Part shown: in pieces, positions 55,443 to 64,000 of the stretch
Numbering within the stretch: the first letter of the stretch is position 1
How the letters are laid out: each line of letters starts with the position of its first letter
Assembly: GCF_001645185.1 (NCBI RefSeq)
Contig: NZ_LXTQ01000020.1
Location: 293,670-357,669, forward strand
DNA length: 64,000 nt
Direction of reading: 5' to 3'
From: Methylobacillus sp. MM3
GTDB lineage: Bacteria > Pseudomonadota > Gammaproteobacteria > Burkholderiales > Methylophilaceae
Position numbers and translations under genes: made by a program
Notes under the pieces: model-generated
Database searches by the model: none
What the model was told of the DNA's origin: nothing
What the model saw: the letters and a program-made list of their open reading frames with translations, nothing else

Positions 55443-56174
55443 CTAGAAGTCACCCCAGAGGGTTTGCAGCGCGGCCAAGGCTGCCAAGCCGGCGGTTTCG
55501 GTTCGCAAGATGCGCTGACCCAAACGTATTCCCATGAAACCCGCGTGCAATGCAGCGGTCTGTTCAGAGGGCGAGAAGCCGCCTTCGCAGCCGATCAGCA
55601 GACATACGCTGCCTTTCGGCGGCGACAGCTCATGCAGGCGCCGTTCGGTGAACGGATCGAGCATCAGTTTCAGCTCGAAATCATGGGTTTGTGCCAGCCA
55701 GGTAGTCAGCGGCAAAGGCGGCAAAACTTCGGGGACGACAGAACGTCCGCTTTGTTCGCAGGCTGAAATGACGACATTTTGCCAATGTTGCACGCGTTTT
55801 TCGGCGCGCTCGCCGCTGAGTTTCACGACGCTGCGTTCCGCTGCTAGTGGCTGGATCCGGGCGATGCCGAGTTCAACCGATTTTTGCAGTGTCAAATCCA
55901 TGCGGTCGCCCGACGAGATGCATTGGGCCAGCGTGACATTCAGCGGCGACTCGCGCTCTACCGGAGTCTGTTCGGAAACCTTGGCGCTGACGCCATCCTT
56001 GCCGACCCGCAGCAGTTCGCACGTATAGTCGTAGCCGTCGCCGTTGAATAGCGTGACCTGATCGCCAGCCTTGAGGCGCAGCACGCGCTGCGCATGATGG
56101 GCGGCGCTCTCGGGCAGATCCAGTTGGGCGCCGGGGCCCAGTTTTGCATCGCAGAAAAAACGTGGAGAAGGCAT
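55443..56174 (-). CDS. rsmE: 16S rRNA (uracil1498-N3)-methyltransferase RsmE
   Basis: A 243-residue SPOUT-class methyltransferase. It has an N-terminal PUA-like domain (AAHHAQRVLRLKAGDQVTLF) and a C-terminal knot (LLIGCEGGFSPSEQTAALHA, RLGQRILRTETAGLAAL) that binds SAM. It is monocistronic and divergent from the next gene. Confidence 0.94.
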   Translation of the reverse strand: MPSPRFFCDAKLGPGAQLDLPESAAHHAQRVLRLKAGDQVTLFNGDGYDYTCELLRVGKDGVSAKVSEQTPVERESPLNVTLAQCISSGDRMDLTLQKSVELGIARIQPLAAERSVVKLSGERAEKRVQHWQNVVISACEQSGRSVVPEVLPPLPLTTWLAQTHDFELKLMLDPFTERRLHELSPPKGSVCLLIGCEGGFSPSEQTAALHAGFMGIRLGQRILRTETAGLAALAALQTLWGDF

Positions 56175-56233
56175 GGGAGTAGGCTCGGGTCGGCAGTGTT
56201 AGAATTGTCAGGATATTTTAAAGGAGAATCTCG

Positions 56234-56794
56234 ATGGTGAGTTTGCAAACACCGGTTTGCGATTTCGGCTGGCCGGCGCCCGATTTCAAATTGCGTGGCA
56301 TCGACGGCAAGTATTACAGCCTGGCCGACGTGCGTGGCCCCAACGGCACGCTGGTGATGTTCATCTGCAATCATTGTCCTTACGTCAAGGCGATACGCCC
56401 GCGTCTGGTGCGCGACCTCAAGGAGTTGAAGGCGATGGGCGTCAACGCTATCGGCATCATGTCCAATGATCCCACCGATTACCCCGAGGATGGTTTCGAA
56501 CACATGCAGGCGGTAGCCAGGGAATTCGATTTTCCCTTTCCTTATGTGATCGACGAGACGCAAGAGGTCGCCAAGGCCTATGGCGCCGTGTGCACGCCGG
56601 ATTTCTTCGGCTACAACGGCAATCTCGAACTGCAATATCGCGGTCGCTTCGACGAATCGCGCAAGGAAACGGCTCCCGAGGGCGTGCGCCGCGATCTGTT
56701 CGAGGCAATGAAGCAGGTGGTCGAAACGGGCAAGGGCCCGCAGGAACAGATTCCCTCTATGGGTTGCTCGATCAAGTGGATCGAGCCGGTTTGA
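56234..56794 (+). CDS. thioredoxin-fold (AhpC/TSA-like) protein
   Basis: A 186-residue protein. MFICNHCPYVKAIRPRLVRD contains C45-x-x-C48, and a third cysteine is in AYGAVCTPDFFGY. The pattern fits a soluble redoxin of the peroxiredoxin-like group; the substrate is unknown. AAGGAGA precedes the ATG. The stop overlaps the next gene's proposed start. Confidence 0.8.
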   Translation: MVSLQTPVCDFGWPAPDFKLRGIDGKYYSLADVRGPNGTLVMFICNHCPYVKAIRPRLVRDLKELKAMGVNAIGIMSNDPTDYPEDGFEHMQAVAREFDFPFPYVIDETQEVAKAYGAVCTPDFFGYNGNLELQYRGRFDESRKETAPEGVRRDLFEAMKQVVETGKGPQEQIPSMGCSIKWIEPV

Positions 56795-57591
56795 TCGCCA
56801 CGCCGCAACTCGCAGACTTGATAGCGGTTGTGCGGCGCGTTGGCGACGAAATCGTGTTGCCGCGCTTCACCGGGGTTGCGCATACGCGCAAGGCCGACGG
56901 CAGCGTGCTGACGGAGGTCGATCTCGAAGCGCAGACTGTGCTTGGCTGCGAGCTGTCGGCTCTCGCGGCGTGCCCGATGCTGGGTGAAGAGATGACGCCG
57001 GAAGAGCAATCCCTGCAATGGGAGGCCGGCCGTGACGGCTTGTGGTGCGTCGATCCGGTCGACGGAACCTCCAACTTCGTGAACGGCTTGCCGCATTTTG
57101 CCGTTTCCGTGGCCTTCATGCGGGCGGGCCGGCCGGTGCTGGGCGTCGTATATGCTCCGGCACTGGGCGAGATGTTTTCTGCCCAAGAGGGCAAGGGAGC
57201 ATCCCTCAACGGTGAGCCGCTGCCCATCACCGGCGCTGCCGAGAGCTTGGCGGACGCCATCGCCGGCATCGATTTCAAGCGTTTGCCTGCCGGGCTTGCC
57301 GAAAAATTATCCATAAACCCGCCTTTTCATTCTCAGCGCAATTTCGGTTCGGGTGCGCTGGACTGGTGCTATGTCGCTTCAGGCCGTTTTGATCTTTATC
57401 TGCATGGCGGCCAGTATTTATGGGATTACGCGGCCGGCAGCCTGATTTTGCAGGAAGCTGGCGGCGCGATGGGCACGCTGGAAAGCGAAAATTACTGGGC
57501 GGGCGATATCTGGCGCAAATCCGTGGTCGCGGCCAGTACCGATTTTCTGTGCGCCGAATGGCGCCGCCGGATAGGGGCCATGGCGCATTAG
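56791..57591 (+). CDS. inositol monophosphatase-family phosphatase
   Basis: A 266-residue Mg-dependent phosphatase. Metal-binding motifs are GEEMT (about residues 66-70), DPVDGTSNFVNGLPHF (~89-104) and WDYAAGSLILQEAGG (~211-225). The family includes histidinol-phosphate, inositol and some fructose-bisphosphate phosphatases; the substrate is not clear. I set the start at TTG 56791, overlapping the previous stop as TTGA. GTG 56830 is another possibility. It precedes the tkt-gap-pgk-pyk-fba cluster. Confidence 0.75.
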   Translation: MIATPQLADLIAVVRRVGDEIVLPRFTGVAHTRKADGSVLTEVDLEAQTVLGCELSALAACPMLGEEMTPEEQSLQWEAGRDGLWCVDPVDGTSNFVNGLPHFAVSVAFMRAGRPVLGVVYAPALGEMFSAQEGKGASLNGEPLPITGAAESLADAIAGIDFKRLPAGLAEKLSINPPFHSQRNFGSGALDWCYVASGRFDLYLHGGQYLWDYAAGSLILQEAGGAMGTLESENYWAGDIWRKSVVAASTDFLCAEWRRRIGAMAH

Positions 57592-57616
57592 GAGCGGCTT
57601 GGAGCCCTTCTGGGCT

Positions 57617-57643
57617 ATTGCCCAAAATTTATAACTGGGCAAT
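57617..57643. promoter_or_regulatory. perfect inverted repeat upstream of tkt
   Basis: ATTGCCCA (57617-57624), 11 bases, TGGGCAAT (57636-57643). It follows the phosphatase stop by 25 bases and has no T-tract. It could be an operator for tkt or a processing hairpin. Confidence 0.4.
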
Positions 57644-57729
57644 AATTAGTGAACTTTCCCGTGGCAGGTCTCGACGCTACAACAAAACGTAAAACAGGGA
57701 AATTCCAAAGGTTCTGAATGACGGTTCCG

Positions 57730-57748
57730 GCCCATCCAAAGGATGGGC
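57730..57748 (+). promoter_or_regulatory. hairpin in the tkt leader
   Basis: GCCCATCC (57730-57737), AAA loop, GGATGGGC (57741-57748), followed by GCGGCGC and then six T. It is terminator-like but the T-run is seven bases from the stem. Attenuation before tkt is possible. Confidence 0.4.
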
Positions 57749-57791
57749 GCGGCGCTTTTTTCTCTATTCAACTAGCAAGATAGGAATATTT

Positions 57792-59777
57792 ATGGCAACT
57801 CGTACAGACTTGGCAAATGCCATCCGTGCACTGTCTATGGATGCGGTTCAGAAGGCCAATTCCGGTCACCCCGGCGCACCTATGGGCATGGCCGAAATCG
57901 CTGAAGTACTGTGGAACCACAACCTGAGCCACAACCCGAAGAACCCGCAATGGGCCAATCGCGACCGCTTCGTGCTGTCCAACGGCCACGGTTCCATGCT
58001 GATTTACTCCCTGCTGCACCTGACCGGCTATGACGTCACCATCGACGACATCAAGACCTTCCGCCAACTGCACTCCCGTTGCGCCGGCCACCCGGAATAC
58101 GGTTACGCTCCCGGCATTGAAACCACCACCGGTCCGCTGGGTCAGGGTATCGCCAACGGCGTTGGCTTTGCGATGGCTGAAAAGCTGCTGGCCGGCCAGT
58201 TCAACAAGCCCGGTCATGACATCGTCGACCACTACACCTACGTGTTCCTCGGCGACGGCTGCATGATGGAAGGCGTTTCCCACGAATCCTGCGCTCTGGC
58301 GGGGACCTGGGGCCTGGGCAAGCTGGTAGCATTCTGGGACGACAACGGCATTTCCATCGACGGTCACATTGAAGGCTGGTACACCGACGACACCGCCAAG
58401 CGATTTGAAGCTTACGGCTGGCATGTTCAATCCGTCGACGGTCACGACTCCGACGCGATCCAGAAGGCGATCGACGCCGCCAAGAAGGTTACCGACAAGC
58501 CGTCCCTGATCTGCTGCAAGACCATCATCGGCAAGGGTTCCCCGAACAAGTGCGGTTCGCACGACTGCCACGGTTCCGCGCTGGGCGACGACGAAGTTGC
58601 CGCTACTCGCGCCAACATCGGTTGGAACTATCCTCCATTCGAAGTCCCGGCTGACGTGTACGCCGGCTGGGATCAAAAAGACAAGGGCGCTGAGCGTGAA
58701 TCTGCATGGAATGCCAAGTTCGACGCTTACGCCAAGGCCTTCCCGGCTGAAGCTGCCGAGTTCAAGCGCCGCATGGCAAACGAACTGCCGGCCAACTGGA
58801 AGCAGGTCACCGACGCCATGATCGCTGCCACCAACGAGAAGGCGGAAGGCGTTGCCAGCCGCAAGGCATCGCAAAACGTGATCGGCGCCCTGGCTCCGGT
58901 TCTGCCGGAATTCCTGGGCGGTTCCGCCGACCTGACCGGTTCCAACCTGACCAGCACCGGCAGCTTCAAGCACGTGCACGCGAAGGAACCCGGCAACTAC
59001 ATCTCCTACGGCGTACGCGAGTTCGGTATGGCCGCGATCATGAACGGTATGGCATTGCATGGCGGCCTGCTGCCGTTCGGCGGCACCTTCCACATGTTCT
59101 CCGACTACATGAAGAACGGCATGCGCATGTCCGCGCTGATGAAGCAGCGCGTGGTTTACGTGCTGACCCACGACTCCATCGGCCAGGGCGAAGACGGCCC
59201 TACCCACCAGCCGGTGGAAAACACCGCCGGCCTGCGCTATATCCCGCGCATGAACGTATGGCGTCCGGGTAGCGCGACCGAAACCGCCGTATCCTGGGTG
59301 GCTGCAGTCGAGCGCACCGACGGCCCGACCAGCCTGGTGCTGTCGCGTCAGAACCTGACCGGCATCAAGCACGACACGATGCACTTTGACCTGATCCGCA
59401 AGGGCGGTTATGTGTTCTCCGACGTGGCAGGCAAGGCCGACGTGATCATCATTGCCAACGGTTCCGAACTGGATCTGGCGGTGAAGGCTGCAGCCGAGCT
59501 GAATGCTGCCGGCACCAAGGTGCGCGTGGTTTCCATGCCGTCCACCAACGTGTTCGACCAGCAAGACCAGGCTTACCGCGACAGCGTGCTGACCCCGGGC
59601 GTGAAGCGCGTGGCCGTTGAAGCCGCACACCCCGACTTCTGGCGCAAGTATGTCGGCCTGGAAGGCGCAGTGGTCGGCATCGACACCTTCGGCGAGTCCG
59701 CTCCTGGCGGCGTGCTGATGAAGCACTTCGGTTTCACGGTTGAAAATGTGGTCAAAACCGTCAAGTCCGTGCTGTAA
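57792..59777 (+). CDS. tkt: transketolase
   Basis: A 661-residue thiamine diphosphate enzyme that exchanges two-carbon units in the Calvin and pentose phosphate cycles. [12 protein letters not shown] (from residue 154) is the cofactor motif; the catalytic [11 protein letters not shown] is in the pyrimidine domain. The N-terminus ([20 protein letters not shown]) is intact. It opens a cbb-like cluster. Confidence 0.95.
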   Translation: MATRTDLANAIRALSMDAVQKANSGHPGAPMGMAEIAEVLWNHNLSHNPKNPQWANRDRFVLSNGHGSMLIYSLLHLTGYDVTIDDIKTFRQLHSRCAGHPEYGYAPGIETTTGPLGQGIANGVGFAMAEKLLAGQFNKPGHDIVDHYTYVFLGDGCMMEGVSHESCALAGTWGLGKLVAFWDDNGISIDGHIEGWYTDDTAKRFEAYGWHVQSVDGHDSDAIQKAIDAAKKVTDKPSLICCKTIIGKGSPNKCGSHDCHGSALGDDEVAATRANIGWNYPPFEVPADVYAGWDQKDKGAERESAWNAKFDAYAKAFPAEAAEFKRRMANELPANWKQVTDAMIAATNEKAEGVASRKASQNVIGALAPVLPEFLGGSADLTGSNLTSTGSFKHVHAKEPGNYISYGVREFGMAAIMNGMALHGGLLPFGGTFHMFSDYMKNGMRMSALMKQRVVYVLTHDSIGQGEDGPTHQPVENTAGLRYIPRMNVWRPGSATETAVSWVAAVERTDGPTSLVLSRQNLTGIKHDTMHFDLIRKGGYVFSDVAGKADVIIIANGSELDLAVKAAAELNAAGTKVRVVSMPSTNVFDQQDQAYRDSVLTPGVKRVAVEAAHPDFWRKYVGLEGAVVGIDTFGESAPGGVLMKHFGFTVENVVKTVKSVL

Positions 59778-59795
59778 ATCATTGCAATAAAAGAA

Positions 59796-59825
59796 GGGGG
59801 GCTTAGCGTGTTGGCCCCCCTTTTT
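59796..59825 (+). terminator. terminator after tkt
   Basis: GGGGGGC (59796-59802), 11-base loop, GCCCCCC (59814-59820), then five T. It is a strong intrinsic terminator 18 bases after the tkt stop, so gap may need readthrough or its own promoter. Confidence 0.85.
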
Positions 59826-59828
59826 GTT

Positions 59829-59913
59829 TCAGAGCATCTAGCAAAATGAAAAGCGAACGCAGGGCTGACCATTGGGGTGAGCGCAAGCGAGTTCATTTTG
59901 TTAGATGCTCTGA
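59829..59913. repeat. long inverted repeat 1 between tkt and gap
   Basis: The left arm (59829-59850) and right arm (59892-59913) are 22 bases each and match in 21 of 22 positions. Left begins TCAGAGCATCTAGCAAAATG; right begins TTCATTTTGTTAGATGCTCT. The 41-base centre has no clear structure. No target-site duplication or ORF is visible. It could be a MITE-like remnant or a folded RNA. Confidence 0.7.
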
Positions 59914-59917
59914 GGCG

Positions 59918-61022
<1,105 letters not shown>

Positions 61023-61033
61023 TCCTTAGATAA

Positions 61034-61052
61034 CGGGGGCCCTGAGCCCCCG
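61034..61052 (+). promoter_or_regulatory. hairpin between gap and pgk
   Basis: CGGGGGC (61034-61040), loop CCTGA, GCCCCCG (61046-61052), with no T-tract. It is perhaps an RNA-stability element that separates gap from pgk transcripts. Confidence 0.45.
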
Positions 61053-61079
61053 GCGCCCGATAGCTCAAAGGAAACGATC

Positions 61080-62288
61080 ATGTCCGTTATCAAAATGACT
61101 GACCTGGATCTGAGGGGCAAACGTGTCCTGATCCGGGAAGACCTCAACGTACCTCAGGCCGACGATGGCAGCGTGACAGACGACACGCGCATTCGCGCGT
61201 CATTGCCGACCATCCGGCATGCAATGAATGCCGGTGCGAAAGTGATGCTGATGTCCCATCTGGGCCGGCCGAAGGAAGGTCCGACCGAGGGACGCTACAC
61301 CGACAAGGATAGCCTCCGCCCGGTGGCCAATCATCTGGCAACGCTGCTCGGCTGCGAAGTCCGGCTATATCAGGATTGGTTGGGTAACGGCAAGACCTAC
61401 GTACAGCAGATGCGCGACGGTGAAGTAGCCGTGCTGGAAAATGTGCGGTTCAATATCGGCGAAAATAACAACGAAGACCGTCTTTCATGGGAAATGTCGC
61501 AGATTTGCGATATCTACGTGATGGATGCCTTCGGTACCGCGCATCGCGCGCAGGCCTCGACTCACGGTGTGGCAAAGTTCGCGCCGGTTGCCTGTGCCGG
61601 CCCGCTGCTGGCTGCAGAGCTCGATGCGCTGGGCAAGGCATTGCAGGAGCCGGCCCGTCCGCTGGTAGCGATTGTCGGCGGCTCCAAGGTTTCCACCAAA
61701 CTGACCGTGCTGGAATCGCTTTCCCATATCGTGGATCAGCTCATCGTCGGCGGCGGCATCGCCAATACCTTCATCAAGGCTGCCGGTTACAACGTGGGTA
61801 AATCGTTATATGAAGCCGATCTGGTGGATGAGGCCAAGCGGCTGATGGCAGCCGCCAAGGCCAAGGGCAGCGATATTCCCGTGCCGACGGATGTGGTTGT
61901 CGGCAAGAAATTCGATGCGAACGAACCTGCTGTCATCAAGAAGGTGAGCGAGATCGCGGATGACGACATGATTTTCGACATCGGCCCCGAAACTGCAAAA
62001 ACCTACGCCGAATACCTGAAAAAGGCCGGCACCATCGTCTGGAACGGCCCGGTCGGCGTGTTCGAGTTCGATCAGTTTGGCGAAGGCACCAAAGCATTGG
62101 GGCTCGCCATCGCTGAAAGTCCGGCATTCTCGATTGCCGGCGGCGGCGATACGCTGGCAGCGATTGCGAAATACAATATTTGCGATCGCATCTCCTATAT
62201 CTCCACTGGCGGCGGCGCCTTCCTTGAGTTCCTTGAAGGAAAGAAACTGCCGGCGGTCGAGATGCTGGAGCAACGCGCCAAGAATTGA
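61080..62288 (+). CDS. pgk: phosphoglycerate kinase
   Basis: A 402-residue two-domain kinase. [16 protein letters not shown] is the N-terminal substrate loop, [19 protein letters not shown] follows, and [18 protein letters not shown] lies in the linker. The C-terminal nucleotide loop GGGDTLAAI is present. AAAGGAAACGATC precedes the ATG. Confidence 0.96.
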   Translation: MSVIKMTDLDLRGKRVLIREDLNVPQADDGSVTDDTRIRASLPTIRHAMNAGAKVMLMSHLGRPKEGPTEGRYTDKDSLRPVANHLATLLGCEVRLYQDWLGNGKTYVQQMRDGEVAVLENVRFNIGENNNEDRLSWEMSQICDIYVMDAFGTAHRAQASTHGVAKFAPVACAGPLLAAELDALGKALQEPARPLVAIVGGSKVSTKLTVLESLSHIVDQLIVGGGIANTFIKAAGYNVGKSLYEADLVDEAKRLMAAAKAKGSDIPVPTDVVVGKKFDANEPAVIKKVSEIADDDMIFDIGPETAKTYAEYLKKAGTIVWNGPVGVFEFDQFGEGTKALGLAIAESPAFSIAGGGDTLAAIAKYNICDRISYISTGGGAFLEFLEGKKLPAVEMLEQRAKN

Positions 62289-62333
62289 TTGTCATACCAT
62301 CGTCGTACCGCAGGGCGGATTAAGAGGGATTCA

Positions 62334-63773
62334 ATGACATTACGTAAAACAAAAATCGTGGCGACATTGGGTCCCGCTTCCAGCAGCGAAGAAGTTCTCG
62401 ATCGCATGGTGGCCGCCGGTGTCGATGTGGTACGCCTTAATTTCTCGCACGGTTCCGCGCAGGACCATATCGACCGTGCTGCGCTGGTGCGCGAAATCGC
62501 GCGCCGCCGCCGTCGGCCCGTTGGTGTTCTCTGCGATCTGCAAGGCCCTAAAATCCGTATCGGCCGCTTCGAGAACGACAAGATTCGTCTCGCTCCCGGC
62601 GATAAATTCACGCTGGATGCCGACTGCAAGCTGGGCAATCAGCAGCGTGTCGGCCTCGACTATCCCAGCCTGCCCGGCGAAGTCGAGCGTGGCGCCATTC
62701 TGCTGCTGGATGACGGCCGTGTCGTAATGACGGTGGATGCCGTGCGCGGCAACGAAATCGAATGCACGGTCAACATCGGCGGCACGCTTTCCAACAACAA
62801 GGGCATCAACCGCAAGGGCGGCGGCTTGGCCGCGCAGGCGCTCACCGAGAAAGACAGGGAAGACATCAAGACTGCAGCGGCGCTGGAAGCCGATTATGTG
62901 GCGATCTCTTTCCCTCGCAGCGGTGCCGACGTGCAACTCGCGCGCGAACTGGTGCGCGCCGCCGGCGGCCGCGCCAGCATCGTTGCCAAGATCGAGCGTG
63001 CCGAGGCAATTCACGCATTGGAAGAAATCATCGATGCCGCCGACGTGATCATGGTGGCGCGTGGTGACCTCGGGGTTGAAGTCGGTGACGCCGCCGTGCC
63101 GGGTTTGCAGAAGCGCATGATCCGCATGGCGCGCTTGCGCAACAAGCTGGTGATCACCGCCACGCAGATGATGGAATCGATGATTACCAATCCGATTCCG
63201 ACTCGCGCCGAAGTGTCCGACGTTGCCAACGCAGTACTGGACGGTACCGATGCCGTGATGCTTTCTGCCGAGAGCGCGGCGGGCGAATATCCGGTGGAAG
63301 CCATCAGCGCGATGGATCGCGTGTGCCGCGAAGCCGAGCGTGCGGACGATGACAGCCAGACTTTCAAGCCCAAGGACAACCGTCAGTTCCAGCGCATCGA
63401 TGAGTCCATCGCGATGGCCGCACTGTATACCGCCGAGCATCTCAATGTGAAGGCGATTGCTTCCATGACACAATCCGGCGCTGCCGTGATGTGGTTGTCG
63501 CGTTCCAATACCTCGGTACCGATTTACGCACTGACGCCCGAGAAGGACACGCGCCGCAAGCTGACCTTGTTCCGCGGGGTTTATCCCTTCCGTTTCGACC
63601 AGACGACGAGCGATCGCGACCGGATTCTGGAAGAAGCGGAAAACGAATTGATGCGCCGCGGGCTGGTGCAGGACGGCGATCTGATCCTGCTGACCATCGG
63701 CGAACCTGTGGGTGTATCCGGCGGTACGAATACCCTCAAAATCGTGAAGGTTGGCGAGCATCGCCAAAACTGA
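62334..63773 (+). CDS. pyk: pyruvate kinase
   Basis: A 479-residue enzyme that makes pyruvate and ATP from phosphoenolpyruvate. RLNFSHGSAQDH, LCDLQGPKIRIGRF, IVAKIERAEAIHALEEII and MVARGDLGVEVG are active-site segments. The start is ATG 62334 (MTLRKTKIVATLGPASSSEE). In a cbb-type cluster it would supply pyruvate for biosynthesis. Confidence 0.95.
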   Translation: MTLRKTKIVATLGPASSSEEVLDRMVAAGVDVVRLNFSHGSAQDHIDRAALVREIARRRRRPVGVLCDLQGPKIRIGRFENDKIRLAPGDKFTLDADCKLGNQQRVGLDYPSLPGEVERGAILLLDDGRVVMTVDAVRGNEIECTVNIGGTLSNNKGINRKGGGLAAQALTEKDREDIKTAAALEADYVAISFPRSGADVQLARELVRAAGGRASIVAKIERAEAIHALEEIIDAADVIMVARGDLGVEVGDAAVPGLQKRMIRMARLRNKLVITATQMMESMITNPIPTRAEVSDVANAVLDGTDAVMLSAESAAGEYPVEAISAMDRVCREAERADDDSQTFKPKDNRQFQRIDESIAMAALYTAEHLNVKAIASMTQSGAAVMWLSRSNTSVPIYALTPEKDTRRKLTLFRGVYPFRFDQTTSDRDRILEEAENELMRRGLVQDGDLILLTIGEPVGVSGGTNTLKIVKVGEHRQN

Positions 63774-63808
63774 TTAGAATAATTTTTTATACTCATTCAA
63801 GGGGCGTT

Positions 63809-63834
63809 ATGCCCTGATTTGGTTGGCAGGGCAT
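63809..63834 (+). promoter_or_regulatory. hairpin between pyk and fba
   Basis: ATGCCCTG (63809-63816), ten-base loop, CAGGGCAT (63827-63834). It is a perfect eight-pair stem without a T-tract, 31 bases before the fba start. Confidence 0.4.
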
Positions 63835-63864
63835 GCCTCCCAAGTAACAACGGAGGAACACATC

Positions 63865-64000
63865 ATGGCACTCGTATCCCTGCGTCAACTGCTGGACCAC
63901 GCCGCCGAGAATGGCTACGGCCTGCCGGCGTTCAACGTCAACAACATGGAACAGATCCACGCCATCATGCAGGCCGCCGACGCGGTGGACAGCCCGGTGA
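63865..64000 (+). CDS. fba: fructose-bisphosphate aldolase, class II (partial, 5' end)
   Basis: The first 45 codons, starting [20 protein letters not shown] and continuing through [15 protein letters not shown], the opening of class II zinc aldolases. CGGAGGAA precedes the ATG. The rest, with the zinc ligands, lies beyond the window. Confidence 0.92.
   Translation, partial: MALVSLRQLLDHAAENGYGLPAFNVNNMEQIHAIMQAADAVDSPV

Overview
The window comes from a GC-rich (high fifties percent, estimated by eye) Gram-negative chromosome and reads as a betaproteobacterium. Three features point there: the tRNA-tuf-secE-nusG-rpl-rpoBC-str-S10-spc-alpha ribosomal superregion in one uninterrupted direction, the rpmG/rpmB-dut-coaBC-radC-slmA-argB neighbourhood, and a tkt-gap-pgk-pyk-fba (cbb-type) carbon cluster. 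That last cluster, together with a glycolate/glycerate salvage operon, suggests an autotroph such as a Nitrosomonadales/Gallionellaceae-like organism. The family-level placement is an inference and no marker was searched. I saw no transposase, prophage, CRISPR array or rRNA gene.

Layout. 1-585: end of sspA, then sspB. 643-2328: tRNA-Thr(UGU), Tyr(GUA), Gly(UCC), Thr(GGU) and the first tuf gene, the same order as the E. coli tufB operon. 2394-3378: tRNA-Trp, secE, nusG. 3459-14328: rplKA, an L10-type leader, rplJL, rpoBC. 14325-18629: a consensus-like promoter overlapping the rpoC stop, then rpsL, rpsG, fusA and a second tuf gene identical in coding sequence to the first. 18707-32562: S10, spc and alpha clusters ending in rpoA and rplQ, with promoter-like sites before rplC, rplN and rpsM, then a strong terminator.

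32633-36438: a SAM hydrolase-family gene, a glutaredoxin-like gene (minus), mgtE and an MscS-type channel. 36469-40186: rpmG, rpmB, dut and coaBC (minus), then a membrane-anchored metzincin-like protein and radC (plus). 40206-42950: minus-strand operon argB, HAD nucleotidase, slmA, secreted unknown. 43059-48957: an IclR regulator divergent from glycerate 2-kinase and glcDEF, a route from glycolate back to a phosphoglycerate. 49041-51788: hsp20 and hslVU, each with a sigma-32-like promoter. 51876-53444: argA with an N-terminal Cro/CI-type DNA-binding domain, preceded by a large palindromic region. 53524-55235: katA flanked by two tiny ORFs. 55443-57591: rsmE, a thioredoxin-fold protein and an inositol-monophosphatase-family phosphatase. 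57792-64000: tkt, two adjacent long inverted repeats, gap, pgk, pyk and the start of fba.

The most unusual item is the XRE-ArgA fusion with its palindromic upstream region. It would be a one-protein arginine-pathway enzyme and regulator if the domain binds DNA. Next are the twin inverted repeats between tkt and gap, the hairpin that overlaps a heat-shock promoter before hslV, the metzincin-like protein, and the micro-ORFs around katA.
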